8,283 bases of DNA. It comes from UBA4459 sp036351335. Lineage in GTDB: Bacteria; Bacteroidota; Bacteroidia; Bacteroidales; F082. The position numbers and the translations under genes were made by a program. The notes under the pieces were generated by a model. The model saw only the letters and a program-made list of their open reading frames with translations, ran no database searches and was not told the DNA's origin. Below, piece by piece: positions 1-7,263 of this stretch (position 1 is the first letter of the stretch; the number at the start of each line of letters is the position of its first letter). The DNA is taken from contig JAZBOW010000176.1 in assembly GCA_036351335.1 (NCBI GenBank), positions 1 through 8,283 of the forward strand, given 5' to 3'.

Positions 1-901
1 AACTATAAAAGGTCATATTGTTGATCTCATCATTGGTGGCAAATGCAAAGGCCTGTGCCCTGATTTCCATACCAATGGCTGCCCCGTCAGTTTCCGTGTG
101 GATATTTCCTTTATCATTGAATACCCACCATAATGTCTGGTCACCTTTGATTACCTGGTCTGCCAATATACTTCCATCAATAGTTCCCTGAAACTCTTCT
201 TCCATAGTTGGTATATCGGTATGGCAGAGTTCGTTTTCTATATCATAATAGGGATAATCACCGGCAAATGGGTCATATTCTCCGTCACCATCATTATCGT
301 AAAATGGTGCCAGGTAATAACTTTGATTTTTTGATACATCACCATGCGCTGGCCATTCCATAATGGATGCAGGAATGCTGTATTCTTCCGAAGGGACAAA
401 GAAACCCGAATTCGGATCGGTATTCGATAAAAATTCATCCACTTCTGCCCTTGTGATTTTCGCAAACCTGTCGTATTGCGCACAGGTGGCCTCATCAATT
501 GCGGCGGTACCATCAACTGTTAATGGCCCGGTCCAGTAATCGATACCAATTTGTCTGTATCGTTGAGCAGCAAGTTTTAACTGGTTGTTAATGTCCAGTC
601 CGCCAATCCAAAGTGCTCCTGAGAACATAGAGGTGGCTGATCCAGCCTTTGGCACATAGTACTTAGCCCCGGTTCCGCCCGGTAAATCCCACCACATATC
701 GCCTCCGGTATTGATCCTTGCCCTTACATTGTTAATGTCGAGCCAATCGTAAGCAGAGGCCGGTGCACAACCCGCGGCTGTTTCTTTTAACCCGGAACTT
801 TGCTTTTTACCTTTTTCATATCTGTATTCTTCAGCAAATACCTGGCTGTTGATAAAAGCCAGTATAAAAAGAATCACTAAAGTTCGAGAAATATTATTCA
901 T
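1..901 (-). CDS. Secreted/surface protein of unknown function, C-terminus beyond the left edge (partial)
   Basis: The frame is open from an ATG at 901 to the left edge, giving 300 codons with no stop, so the C-terminus is missing. Residues 1-23 look like a signal peptide: a short polar start, the hydrophobic run LVILFILAF, and a likely cleavage after VFA. The mature part is rich in W, Y, G and D, with stretches such as TGGDMWWDLPGG (65-76) and FSGALWIGGLDINNQLKLAA (93-112). An acidic repeat, DNDGDGEYDP (202-211), resembles calcium-binding thrombospondin-type-3 or EF-hand loops. I recall this N-terminal pattern from large, poorly characterised Bacteroidota secreted proteins that often end in a T9SS sorting domain; that end is not visible here. 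It starts 33 bp after the TonB-dependent receptor with no terminator between, so it is probably cotranscribed and may be the receptor's surface partner. That partnership is inference. No enzymatic motif was recognised. Confidence 0.85.
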   Translation of the reverse strand, partial: MNNISRTLVILFILAFINSQVFAEEYRYEKGKKQSSGLKETAAGCAPASAYDWLDINNVRARINTGGDMWWDLPGGTGAKYYVPKAGSATSMFSGALWIGGLDINNQLKLAAQRYRQIGIDYWTGPLTVDGTAAIDEATCAQYDRFAKITRAEVDEFLSNTDPNSGFFVPSEEYSIPASIMEWPAHGDVSKNQSYYLAPFYDNDGDGEYDPFAGDYPYYDIENELCHTDIPTMEEEFQGTIDGSILADQVIKGDQTLWWVFNDKGNIHTETDGAAIGMEIRAQAFAFATNDEINNMTFYS

Positions 902-934
902 GATATATATTTTTTCTTGTCTTAATTACTTCTT

Positions 935-3900
935 TTAAAAATTGAACATTAAACCAAAACGGATTTGCCGGGGTGTGCTGTAATTGCCCGGGTTGTTCAC
1001 ATATACGCTATATAAATCCCTGAATGACTGGGGATCCAGCTGGTTATTTATTTGACGCTGCCATTCAGGTGCTGCTAAATAACCATCATCATCCGCATTA
1101 CCCGTGTAAGGATATACGTTCACCACATTTTTGGTATTGAGCACATTCAAAATCTGGAAATACACATTTAAATATGCTTGCTTGCCCTCTTTTCCTTCTT
1201 TGGGCTTCCTTAAATTGAAATAGATATCTTTATCCACCCTTAAATCAAATCTGAACTGCCAGGGCAACCTGGAACCACTGTACGTACCTTTCAACAGGTT
1301 TGTACCAGGTGAAATAGGCGAAGATACATTACGCGATGCAGTATAAGGTGTACCTGATCCACCAATTAAAGTAAAGTTGAAGCCTGTATTGCTTAACCAG
1401 TCGATAGGTGCTTTACCATTTTTTCGGCTTGTTCTTGGGCCATTGTACTCTTTACCTGACGACCAGCGGTAATCCATTACTATATTGAACTGATGCCTTC
1501 TGTCCCATGGCATCGGGAATGTGGATCTCAGGTTTGGCAATCCTGCCGCAATAAGTGAAGCTGCAGTAGTTGTTGAGGCTCCGGTAGCATCGGCAAATTG
1601 CAATGTATAAGCAGCGCGTAACCGTAAATTTTTAGTTCGCCGCAGATCATATTCAGCAGTAATTCCATTTACTGTTCCAAAGTCAATATTATTGTATGAT
1701 GTATAATCTTTTGGATAGGCTCCATTGAAACGATATGTCTGGAGCATATTACGCATTTCGCGGTAGAAAGCCGTAAATGTAATAGATGACGATCCCGTTA
1801 ACCTCTGTGTAAAACCTAATTCATAATCTATTGTTTTGGTAGGCTCAAGGTTCGGATTGTTGATTTGGTCACCCGTAAAATTAAAGTAATACCATGTAGC
1901 AGGACTTGTATAACTGTTGCTGGTAGGACGCTGTGTTAACACATCGTAATGTGCAAAAAACAATGCCTCATCCGAAATTGGGAAGGAGAATGATATCCTT
2001 GGCATCACGTTGATCTGCGGATCATAATCTTTGAATGATTCAATACTTACCCTGTCCTGATCAGGATCAACCAAAGCCGGTGAAATACCGGAACCCACAT
2101 CAAGCAATGAAGGGTCTTGGATTTCAATTCCTTCAGCATTATACCAGGTATACTCATTACGGTAACCCACTACTTCTGTCGGATTATCTACCTGATCCAC
2201 ATAGATCACATAGTCATCTCCGATATTATCAGGAGTTGCAAAGTTAAATGGTAAAGCGTCCTTTTCAGAAACCGTATACCTTGGATATAGTACAAATGGG
2301 TCTACCAATACCTGCTGGTTGGCATCATATCGGTCAACCCTTACCCCAATATTAAATATGAGGTCTTTAAAAGCAAACTGATCCTGGATATACCCGGCCA
2401 TATAGATAGGCCTGAATGCGCCTATAGGCCTGGTGTTCATGCCATTTTCATCTGTTTCTGTAAAGAAATCAGAAAAAGCTGGTTGTTCAGTTAACCTGTT
2501 TCCGGTATAATCAAAACCTGAATAATTGATGTATGACGAACCATTATTCCACAATTCATCTGGAGAGAAAAGAGCCACACCAAGTGCTCCCGGATCGATT
2601 GTAGCCGTATGCATTAGACCATTTTCATCATAATACTCAATGGTACTGTTAGCGATATCATATGAATCGGTTACAATATAATCCAATCCATCAACCGGCA
2701 ACCCCATAGCAATTCTAAGATTTTTATCAAAAATCATTTGGGAGTTCGCATCGTATCTTCTTGGATAAATAATCGTATCTACATGGCCGTCATAGCTAAT
2801 CACTTCTGGATTATCAAGATCCAATTCCTCAATATGAAAATTCGCTAATCCGCGCATCAGGCTCCAAAGCCCAGTTGGCCCGTAATTAACAAAGCTGTTA
2901 ATGCGCTGTTCATACTGAAAACCAAGTTTGAGGGCATGGTTTTTAATATCGAGTGAAGCATCTACCCTTATATTATACTGGTCATTATTAAACTTTCCGT
3001 AACCTGATTGGTTGGTGCCCGGCGATTGGTATAAACCGTAAATGGCCTGTGGGGTGCTTCCGTTAACCAAACCACCGCCCAGCATGATCTGGTCTAGATT
3101 CTCATAATGTCCTTCTGGATTTCCGCCATAAACAGTATAATAATTATTGGTATATTCGGCTACCAATGGATTTGTATTTCTTGGATCCCAGGTAACCAAC
3201 GTGTCATAATTCCATGAGTTTAATAGCCAAACATCATTGTAGTACACACCGTTTACAGTATCACTTCCCAACTCGTATGTGGGGGTTTTATAGGTTGTGA
3301 ATTTTCCAATATAGCCATATTCGAAAATATTATCCCAGTGGTTGGGGTCGCCAAATTCTCCTTTGTCTTTTGTGTAGTCAAATTGAATGGCATAGAAAAA
3401 GTTTTTAAACGCTGATGTGCTTTCGGATGAGCCCGGAAAGCGTTGGCTAAACTTGACATAACCCCTATAATTGGTATTGTTCTGTACGGTATTTTTATCA
3501 TAATTTGCCATTGTGGCACTATAACTATAGAGATTTCTATGGTTGTAGAAATAGCTACCTCCAATGGTTAAATTAATGGTTTCTGTAGTTCTGATATTGA
3601 TGTTTCCAATAAAGTTGTAACTCTGTCTTGAGGTATTAGGTGAAGCTTTCACATTTCTTAAATCGTCAGCCCTTAAAAATTCACCGTTTAAATAGGTTCC
3701 TGATCCTGTTCCAGAAGGCCTGAGCGGGTTTTGTTCAATGCTTCTTAGGGCATCTTCCGTGGTAGTTCCATAACCAATGGGCGATGGGTTTCCGTCTTCC
3801 TGGATATCAATATCACCAGCAATAAAGAAACCAAGTAATGAAGTATTGTTTTTATTATTCCCTTTAATTAATGGCCCCATTAAGTTAAAACCAACACGGT

Positions 3901-4642
3901 TATATCCGAACGGATCAAGGAATTGTGAAGTTTCCAGCTCAATTCCGGCACCAAATTGACGGGCAGGCCCTTTTGTGGTTACATTAATAATACCCGATGT
4001 TGCATCACCATAACGGGCAGGAACACCACCCAGAATAACGTCCACCTGCTCAATAGCAGACTGTGGTACACTTGAAGTACCAATAACGCGTATTCCGTCG
4101 ATAAAAGTAGCTGTGGCATCTGAACGCGCACCACGTACACTTCCTCTTTCACCATCCTGCGAGAATACACCACCCACAGTTGTAGCTACCGCATTCGCAT
4201 TTCTTTGTGGCATCTTTGCAATTTCTTCGGCTGTTACAGTAGCACCACTTGCTGTTTGGTCTTTATCAATCAATGGCACTTTATAATCGACTATTTCAAC
4301 GGTTTCAAGTGTTTCCGCGGTTGGCTCCAGTTCGATGTCTAAGAATCGAATTCTGTCAGCTCCCAAAGTAACTCCCTGGATTAATTTCGTTTTATACCCA
4401 ACAAAAGTCGCTTTAACATCAACTTTCCCAGGAGGTAAGGGCTTAATTGAATAATTACCATCAAAGTCGGATGACGTACCTCCCACTTGTGAACCTTTAT
4501 TTTCAACTACAATGTTGGCAAAAGGAATGGGTTCTTTGGTATCCTGATCAATCACTGTTCCTTGCAACGCAGCTTGCTGTGCGTAAAGCATCACACCGGT
4601 AAATAGAATCAAACCAATGGTGAGGAGTAAATTTCTTATCAT
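935..4642 (-). CDS. TonB-dependent outer-membrane receptor with carboxypeptidase-regulatory-like N-terminal domain
   Basis: This 1235-residue protein is an outer-membrane active transporter energised by TonB-ExbBD. Residues 1-22 are a signal peptide ending around LYAQ. Residues about 26-107 form a carboxypeptidase-D-regulatory-like beta-sandwich (LQGTVIDQDTKEPIPFANI, then FDGNYSI, then VGYK), typical of Bacteroidota receptors. TVEIVDYKVPLI (114-125) may hold the TonB box. The plug runs roughly from 130 to 225, with SVRGARSDATATFIDGIRV and the plug end VDVILGGVPARYGDATSGIINVTTKG spread over 168-225. The remainder is the 22-strand beta-barrel, ending in a terminal aromatic residue (GLMFNF), as expected for outer-membrane insertion. 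The length is within the usual range for this class and the frame is intact. It resembles SusC in architecture, but no SusD gene lies beside it, so I do not call it SusC. The substrate cannot be read from sequence. The start is an ATG directly followed by a good signal peptide. Confidence 0.95.
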   Translation of the reverse strand: MIRNLLLTIGLILFTGVMLYAQQAALQGTVIDQDTKEPIPFANIVVENKGSQVGGTSSDFDGNYSIKPLPPGKVDVKATFVGYKTKLIQGVTLGADRIRFLDIELEPTAETLETVEIVDYKVPLIDKDQTASGATVTAEEIAKMPQRNANAVATTVGGVFSQDGERGSVRGARSDATATFIDGIRVIGTSSVPQSAIEQVDVILGGVPARYGDATSGIINVTTKGPARQFGAGIELETSQFLDPFGYNRVGFNLMGPLIKGNNKNNTSLLGFFIAGDIDIQEDGNPSPIGYGTTTEDALRSIEQNPLRPSGTGSGTYLNGEFLRADDLRNVKASPNTSRQSYNFIGNINIRTTETINLTIGGSYFYNHRNLYSYSATMANYDKNTVQNNTNYRGYVKFSQRFPGSSESTSAFKNFFYAIQFDYTKDKGEFGDPNHWDNIFEYGYIGKFTTYKTPTYELGSDTVNGVYYNDVWLLNSWNYDTLVTWDPRNTNPLVAEYTNNYYTVYGGNPEGHYENLDQIMLGGGLVNGSTPQAIYGLYQSPGTNQSGYGKFNNDQYNIRVDASLDIKNHALKLGFQYEQRINSFVNYGPTGLWSLMRGLANFHIEELDLDNPEVISYDGHVDTIIYPRRYDANSQMIFDKNLRIAMGLPVDGLDYIVTDSYDIANSTIEYYDENGLMHTATIDPGALGVALFSPDELWNNGSSYINYSGFDYTGNRLTEQPAFSDFFTETDENGMNTRPIGAFRPIYMAGYIQDQFAFKDLIFNIGVRVDRYDANQQVLVDPFVLYPRYTVSEKDALPFNFATPDNIGDDYVIYVDQVDNPTEVVGYRNEYTWYNAEGIEIQDPSLLDVGSGISPALVDPDQDRVSIESFKDYDPQINVMPRISFSFPISDEALFFAHYDVLTQRPTSNSYTSPATWYYFNFTGDQINNPNLEPTKTIDYELGFTQRLTGSSSITFTAFYREMRNMLQTYRFNGAYPKDYTSYNNIDFGTVNGITAEYDLRRTKNLRLRAAYTLQFADATGASTTTAASLIAAGLPNLRSTFPMPWDRRHQFNIVMDYRWSSGKEYNGPRTSRKNGKAPIDWLSNTGFNFTLIGGSGTPYTASRNVSSPISPGTNLLKGTYSGSRLPWQFRFDLRVDKDIYFNLRKPKEGKEGKQAYLNVYFQILNVLNTKNVVNVYPYTGNADDDGYLAAPEWQRQINNQLDPQSFRDLYSVYVNNPGNYSTPRQIRFGLMFNF

Positions 4643-4745
4643 ACCTGCAATTTTATGTTCATTGAATTCCTGCTCTTTAAAAGAGTCGGTAAATTTAACA
4701 AATAATTAGATTACCTTTTAACATTTATTAACATCAATTTTTCTA
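4643..4745 (-). promoter_or_regulatory. Probable promoter and leader region of the TonB-dependent receptor gene
   Basis: This 103-bp AT-rich gap separates the membrane-protein gene from the receptor. I found no exact TAnnTTTG -7 box on the minus strand, so no promoter position is fixed. Three copies of TTAACA (plus-strand reading) lie at 4695-4700, 4718-4723 and 4728-4733, the last two exactly 10 bp apart and both extended to TTAACAT. An inverted repeat, CTCTTT / AAAGAG with a 1-base centre, lies at 4673-4685, in what would be the transcript leader. No clear hairpin-plus-U-tract terminator follows the upstream gene, so read-through from it is possible. Confidence 0.35.
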
Positions 4746-5201
4746 TCAAAAATATCTGGGTTTTAATATTTCTGAATAGATCACTGCTTTTCTTAAATCA
4801 AATTGTGGTTTACCTTTTTTTCTTCGGCTTGGCTTTATTTGCTGGTCAGATATAGACTTTGCGAAAGATTCCTTTTCGGACAAGACATCTTCAGCCTCTT
4901 CATAGTTGCGTTCCTCGTAATAATCGTCGTACGAGAATTTTTTTTCTTCAAAAACATTTTCATCCACTTCAATAGTTTCCAGGGCAGGTGAGATGACATC
5001 ATCATGCGTTTCTTCAAACTGTTGATTTTTTTCGGTGAATTCATCGAGCAGTGATTCGAAAAAGCTCTTTTTCTTTTCGGTAGTTGGTTGTGAGGCGGAT
5101 TTTTGTTTTCTTTTTTTTTGTCCCTGATAAATTGAAAAAGCGATCCATACAATACCTATGAGGATATAAAAAAAATCTTCGAATGATCCTTTTAAGAGCA
5201 T
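4746..5201 (-). CDS. Small single-pass membrane protein with long charged cytoplasmic tail (uncharacterised Bacteroidota family)
   Basis: This 151-residue protein has one predicted transmembrane helix at about residues 9-25 (DFFYILIGIVWIAFSIY), followed at once by a strongly basic cluster (KKRKQK, 29-34). By the positive-inside rule the rest would be cytoplasmic. Residues 40-125 are polar and acidic (EEKKFSYDDYYEERNYEEAEDV region) and probably disordered. A second basic patch (RRKKGK, 126-131) leads into a C-terminal motif, FDLRKAVIYSEILKPRY. I recall that tail as the conserved part of a widespread but unstudied Bacteroidota membrane-protein family, and its position suggests a docking peptide. 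No catalytic motif is visible. The ATG at 5201 sits directly before the helix. It lies upstream of the receptor on the same strand, 103 bp away, so cotranscription is possible but not required. Function unknown. Confidence 0.8.
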   Translation of the reverse strand: MLLKGSFEDFFYILIGIVWIAFSIYQGQKKRKQKSASQPTTEKKKSFFESLLDEFTEKNQQFEETHDDVISPALETIEVDENVFEEKKFSYDDYYEERNYEEAEDVLSEKESFAKSISDQQIKPSRRKKGKPQFDLRKAVIYSEILKPRYF

Positions 5202-5413
5202 GCTTTATTCAATTGAAAGTGGTTTAAAAGTTTAAAAGTAGAAATTATATACATATGAAAGGCTTTGCTTTAACAAAGAAGTTTCAATCGCAAAAAATAT
5301 TGCCGGCTTCAAATCATTAACTTGCTGAAAACATGCTGTATAAAATAATTTTGAATGAATTTAAATTACGTATACAAATCACCACGTAACCGGAAATAAA
5401 ATTTTTAAAAAGA
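5202..5413. other. AT-rich intergenic region between divergent units; no gene seen
   Basis: This stretch divides the minus-strand membrane-protein gene from the plus-strand tRNA unit and must hold the promoter of the former, but I could not find a convincing TAnnTTTG box on the minus strand. Visible structure is minor: a tandem pair of TTTAAAAG at 5223-5238, an inverted repeat CTTTG-6-CAAAG at 5263-5278, and a segment at 5305-5334 that resembles one at 7270-7293. A 21-codon frame starting at 5255 shows no sign of being a gene. Confidence 0.5.
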
Positions 5414-5443
5414 TTTGGAGATTAAAAATAATATTTATCTTTG
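5414..5443 (+). promoter_or_regulatory. Bacteroidota primary-sigma promoter for tRNA-Asn
   Basis: The element TTTG at 5414-5417 and an exact TAnnTTTG box (TATCTTTG) at 5436-5443 are separated by 18 bp. This matches the -33/-7 promoter known for the Bacteroidota primary sigma factor. Transcription should begin about 6-8 bases after the box, near 5450, some 18 bases before the mature tRNA 5' end. Confidence 0.8.
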
Positions 5444-5467
5444 CAGCCACTTTTAAAAAAAGGACAC

Positions 5468-5541
5468 TCCTCCTTAGCTCAGTTGGTTAGAGCATCTGAC
5501 TGTTAATCAGAGGGTCCTTGGTTCGAGTCCAAGAGGAGGAG
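5468..5541 (+). tRNA. tRNA-Asn (anticodon GUU)
   Basis: A complete cloverleaf can be folded. The 7-bp acceptor stem pairs 5468-5474 (TCCTCCT) with 5534-5540 (AGGAGGA) without mismatch. The D stem is GCTC (5477-5480) with GAGC (5490-5493). The anticodon stem is TCTGA (5495-5499) with TCAGA (5507-5511) around the loop CTGTTAA, placing anticodon GTT at 5502-5504, which reads Asn codons AAC and AAU. The T stem is CTTGG with CCAAG around TTCGAGT (5522-5528). The discriminator base is G5541. The next bases are CAA, so the 3' CCA is not encoded and must be added after transcription. The gene stands alone, with its own promoter and terminator. Confidence 0.98.
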
Positions 5542-5574
5542 CAAAAAATGTTTATACAAAATTTTCGGATTGAT

Positions 5575-5610
5575 AAACCACTTGCATCATCCATTGTGAG
5601 TGGTTTTTTT
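5575..5610 (+). terminator. Intrinsic terminator of the tRNA-Asn unit
   Basis: Eight perfect pairs, AAACCACT (5575-5582) with AGTGGTTT (5599-5606), can extend by three more pairs (two G-T wobbles and one C-G) around a 10-base loop. The T-run 5604-5610 follows. It lies 33 bases after the tRNA 3' end and fits as its rho-independent terminator. Confidence 0.85.
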
Positions 5611-5736
5611 AATTTTACCTCCTATCCAATTTTTACTGACGGTTCAGATCTCTGGATATAAAATAATTCCCAAATCCCTTATTTCAGAGTCTTTTATTGT
5701 GCATTATGTCTTTTCCCAGGTAACAATTTTTTATTC

Positions 5737-5752
5737 TGGCATAGTCTGTGCA
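5737..5752 (+). promoter_or_regulatory. Candidate sigma-54 (-24/-12) promoter for the 442-aa exported protein
   Basis: The sequence TGGCATAGTCTGTGCA has the invariant GG (5738-5739) and GC (5750-5751) exactly 10 bases apart, as needed for the RpoN -24 and -12 elements (consensus TGGCAC-N5-TTGC). The -24 half matches TGGCA, and the -12 half is TGC with a preceding G instead of T. Transcription would start near 5763, giving a leader of about 84 bases. No TAnnTTTG box was found in 5611-5846, which makes RpoN the better candidate here. If correct, an activator ATPase should bind upstream, perhaps in 5611-5730; I could not identify a binding site. Confidence 0.55.
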
Positions 5753-5763
5753 TAAATTAAAGT

Positions 5764-5780
5764 GATTTCAAAGCGAAATC
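5764..5780 (+). other. Hairpin at the predicted 5' end of the leader
   Basis: A perfect 6-bp inverted repeat, GATTTC (5764-5769) and GAAATC (5775-5780) around AAAGC, begins within a base or two of the predicted sigma-54 transcription start. A hairpin at the extreme 5' end of a transcript can slow RNA decay. That role is inference, and the stem is short. Confidence 0.35.
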
Positions 5781-5798
5781 GTTTGATCGCTAGCCTTT

Positions 5799-5834
5799 AT
5801 GAAAAAGACTCGACAAACATTTATGAATCACTAA
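5799..5834 (+). other. Short leader reading frame (11 codons) upstream of the 442-aa gene
   Basis: ATG at 5799 opens an 11-residue frame, MKKTRQTFMNH, closed by TAA at 5832-5834. It is in the same frame as the main gene, whose ATG follows 12 bases after this stop. It lies within the predicted leader. The in-frame stop rules out any start of the main protein further upstream. There is no evidence that it is translated; such a short frame can occur by chance. Confidence 0.25.
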
Positions 5835-5846
5835 ATAGATAGTATC

Positions 5847-7175
5847 ATGAAAAATCTACAAAAAACTAAAATAATCAGTTTACTCATCGTATTCTTTTTT
5901 GGAATATTTGGGCTTATGGCACAAGATATTACAACTGTTAAAGCGATGAGCAATGATATCAGCAATAATTTAGATTTAGAAGCTGTTGCCTCTATTTTTG
6001 GTGATGCCAATGATTTAGAGGATTTTGAAAAACGATTGAATGATCCTGATTTACAAATATCTAATTTAGATCTTAACCTGGATGGTTATGTAGATTACCT
6101 GCGTGTAGTAGAAGTTTCAGAAGGCAACACCCATTTAATTGCTATTCAAGCTGTACTTGGTGACGATTTATTTCAAGATGTAGCGACCATTGAAGTAGAA
6201 AGAGATCGTAATGGAAAAACATATGTTCAAGTAGTTGGAGATGTATATATGTATGGTCCCAATTATATCATCGAACCTGTGTATGTGCGTATTCCAGTAT
6301 TTTTGAGCTTCTTCTGGCGACCTTATTACAGACCTTATTGTTCGCCTTATTATTGGGGATATTACCCTGGCTATTTCAGCTACTGGCGCCCGCATCACAC
6401 ACACATATACAAAAGGCATGTACATGTTCACGTAAACGTACATCATGTTTATCACCACGTATCCTATCGCAGAAGTCATGTCGCTTCACAATTACATAAT
6501 ACACATAGAAGAAATGACTTTGGTAAAAAATACCCCAGTAAATCATACGTGATGCGCAGTAGAAGTACTCAAAATAATTCTACTCTATCCTCACGAGGTT
6601 CGACAAAAAAAGAAGTAAAGGCTGTTGAGAGAAGTAAGGCTGAAAAGTATACACCCAGGATTGAGAACAGTAAATTACACGCTCAAAGAAGCACAAGTTT
6701 ATCTAAAAAAGATGAAATCAGCAGATCAAACCCAAAAACCAAGGTTGCTCAAAACAGAAAAGCAACTTCCGATGTCTACAGAAGCAGTAAAACGGTGAAC
6801 AATAAAGGTGAAAACTATACTGAAAGGATCAATCAAAAAGAAGTAAAATCTGGAGCGAATAATATAAGAACCAGCAATAAAGGTTTAGCCTCTAACTCTA
6901 AGAAACCAGTCTATACTAAAAATTCATCTGAAAGAAAAAATGTAGTTTCAAAGTCTAGAAGTTACCAGCCTGCTAAGCCAAAAGCAAACAGCACAAAACA
7001 AGGTTCATTTAGCAGTAATTCAAACAGTTCAAAAAGCTACCAATCAAAAAGCAGAAATGCAAAATCAAATCAGAGATCTTATGCAAGTACTTCTGGCAGC
7101 AAACAACAAACTGCTTCTAAGAATTATTCAAGTCCAGGAAATAAAAGTAATGGAAGCAAGACAAGGAGTAAATGA
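5847..7175 (+). CDS. Exported protein with EF-hand-like loop, Tyr/His-rich middle and long basic low-complexity tail; function unknown
   Basis: This 442-residue protein begins with a clear signal peptide (residues 1-25, hydrophobic core ISLLIVFFFGIFGL, cleavage near MAQ). Residues 27-150 form a compact conserved-looking domain, with DANDLEDFEKRLNDPD (53-68) and DLNLDGYVDYLRVVEV (75-90). D75, N77, D79 and D83 resemble an EF-hand calcium loop, but position 12 is Arg (R86) instead of the usual Glu. Residues 157-182 are packed with Tyr, Trp and Pro. Residues 183-204 carry ten His, mostly alternating (HVHVHVNVHH), which could bind metal. From about 205 to the end the chain is Ser/Lys/Asn/Arg-rich, strongly basic and probably disordered. 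I recall the N-terminal domain from uncharacterised Bacteroidota exported proteins. No lipoprotein box or T9SS tag is present, so a periplasmic location is most likely. It is a single-gene unit with a sigma-54-like promoter and its own terminator. No function is assigned. Confidence 0.88.
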   Translation: MKNLQKTKIISLLIVFFFGIFGLMAQDITTVKAMSNDISNNLDLEAVASIFGDANDLEDFEKRLNDPDLQISNLDLNLDGYVDYLRVVEVSEGNTHLIAIQAVLGDDLFQDVATIEVERDRNGKTYVQVVGDVYMYGPNYIIEPVYVRIPVFLSFFWRPYYRPYCSPYYWGYYPGYFSYWRPHHTHIYKRHVHVHVNVHHVYHHVSYRRSHVASQLHNTHRRNDFGKKYPSKSYVMRSRSTQNNSTLSSRGSTKKEVKAVERSKAEKYTPRIENSKLHAQRSTSLSKKDEISRSNPKTKVAQNRKATSDVYRSSKTVNNKGENYTERINQKEVKSGANNIRTSNKGLASNSKKPVYTKNSSERKNVVSKSRSYQPAKPKANSTKQGSFSSNSNSSKSYQSKSRNAKSNQRSYASTSGSKQQTASKNYSSPGNKSNGSKTRSK

Positions 7176-7195
7176 TTTGATGATTTAATCGATAT

Positions 7196-7222
7196 AAAAA
7201 AGCAGGGTGCACCCTGCTTTTT
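7196..7222 (+). terminator. Strong intrinsic terminator after the 442-aa gene
   Basis: AGCAGGG (7201-7207) pairs with CCCTGCT (7212-7218) around TGCA. The 16-base core 7202-7217 is a perfect palindrome. It is flanked by A5 (7196-7200) and T5 (7218-7222), so it could also stop transcription on the opposite strand. It begins 20 bases after the stop codon. Confidence 0.93.
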
Positions 7223-7263
7223 CTAATATCTCCTTAAATAGTCTTTTCAGCTATTGCTAATTC

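Noticed and set aside
3253..4173. Frames of 60-103 codons inside the receptor gene in other phases and on the other strand
   Set aside because: They lie wholly within an intact, clearly recognised receptor reading frame and have unconvincing compositions.
4673..4685. Inverted repeat CTCTTT-A-AAAGAG as a terminator or operator
   Set aside because: A one-base centre cannot form a hairpin loop without losing most of the stem, and there is no U-tract in the needed direction; noted only as part of the leader region.
5255..5320. 21-codon plus-strand frame MKGFALTKKFQSQKILPASN...
   Set aside because: No promoter box close upstream, no recognisable product, and it overlaps an inverted repeat in AT-rich DNA; likely chance.
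5468..5541. tRNA 3' end as an integration (att) site for a mobile element
   Set aside because: No integrase gene and no repeat of the tRNA 3' end elsewhere in the window.
5542..5736. Possible riboswitch or small RNA gene between the tRNA and the sigma-54-like promoter
   Set aside because: Apart from the tRNA terminator I see no conserved riboswitch core, no -7 box and no second terminator in 5611-5736.
6168..6479. 103-codon minus-strand frame opposite the 442-aa gene
   Set aside because: It is antisense to the His/Tyr-rich part, whose biased codons keep the opposite frame open; no independent support.
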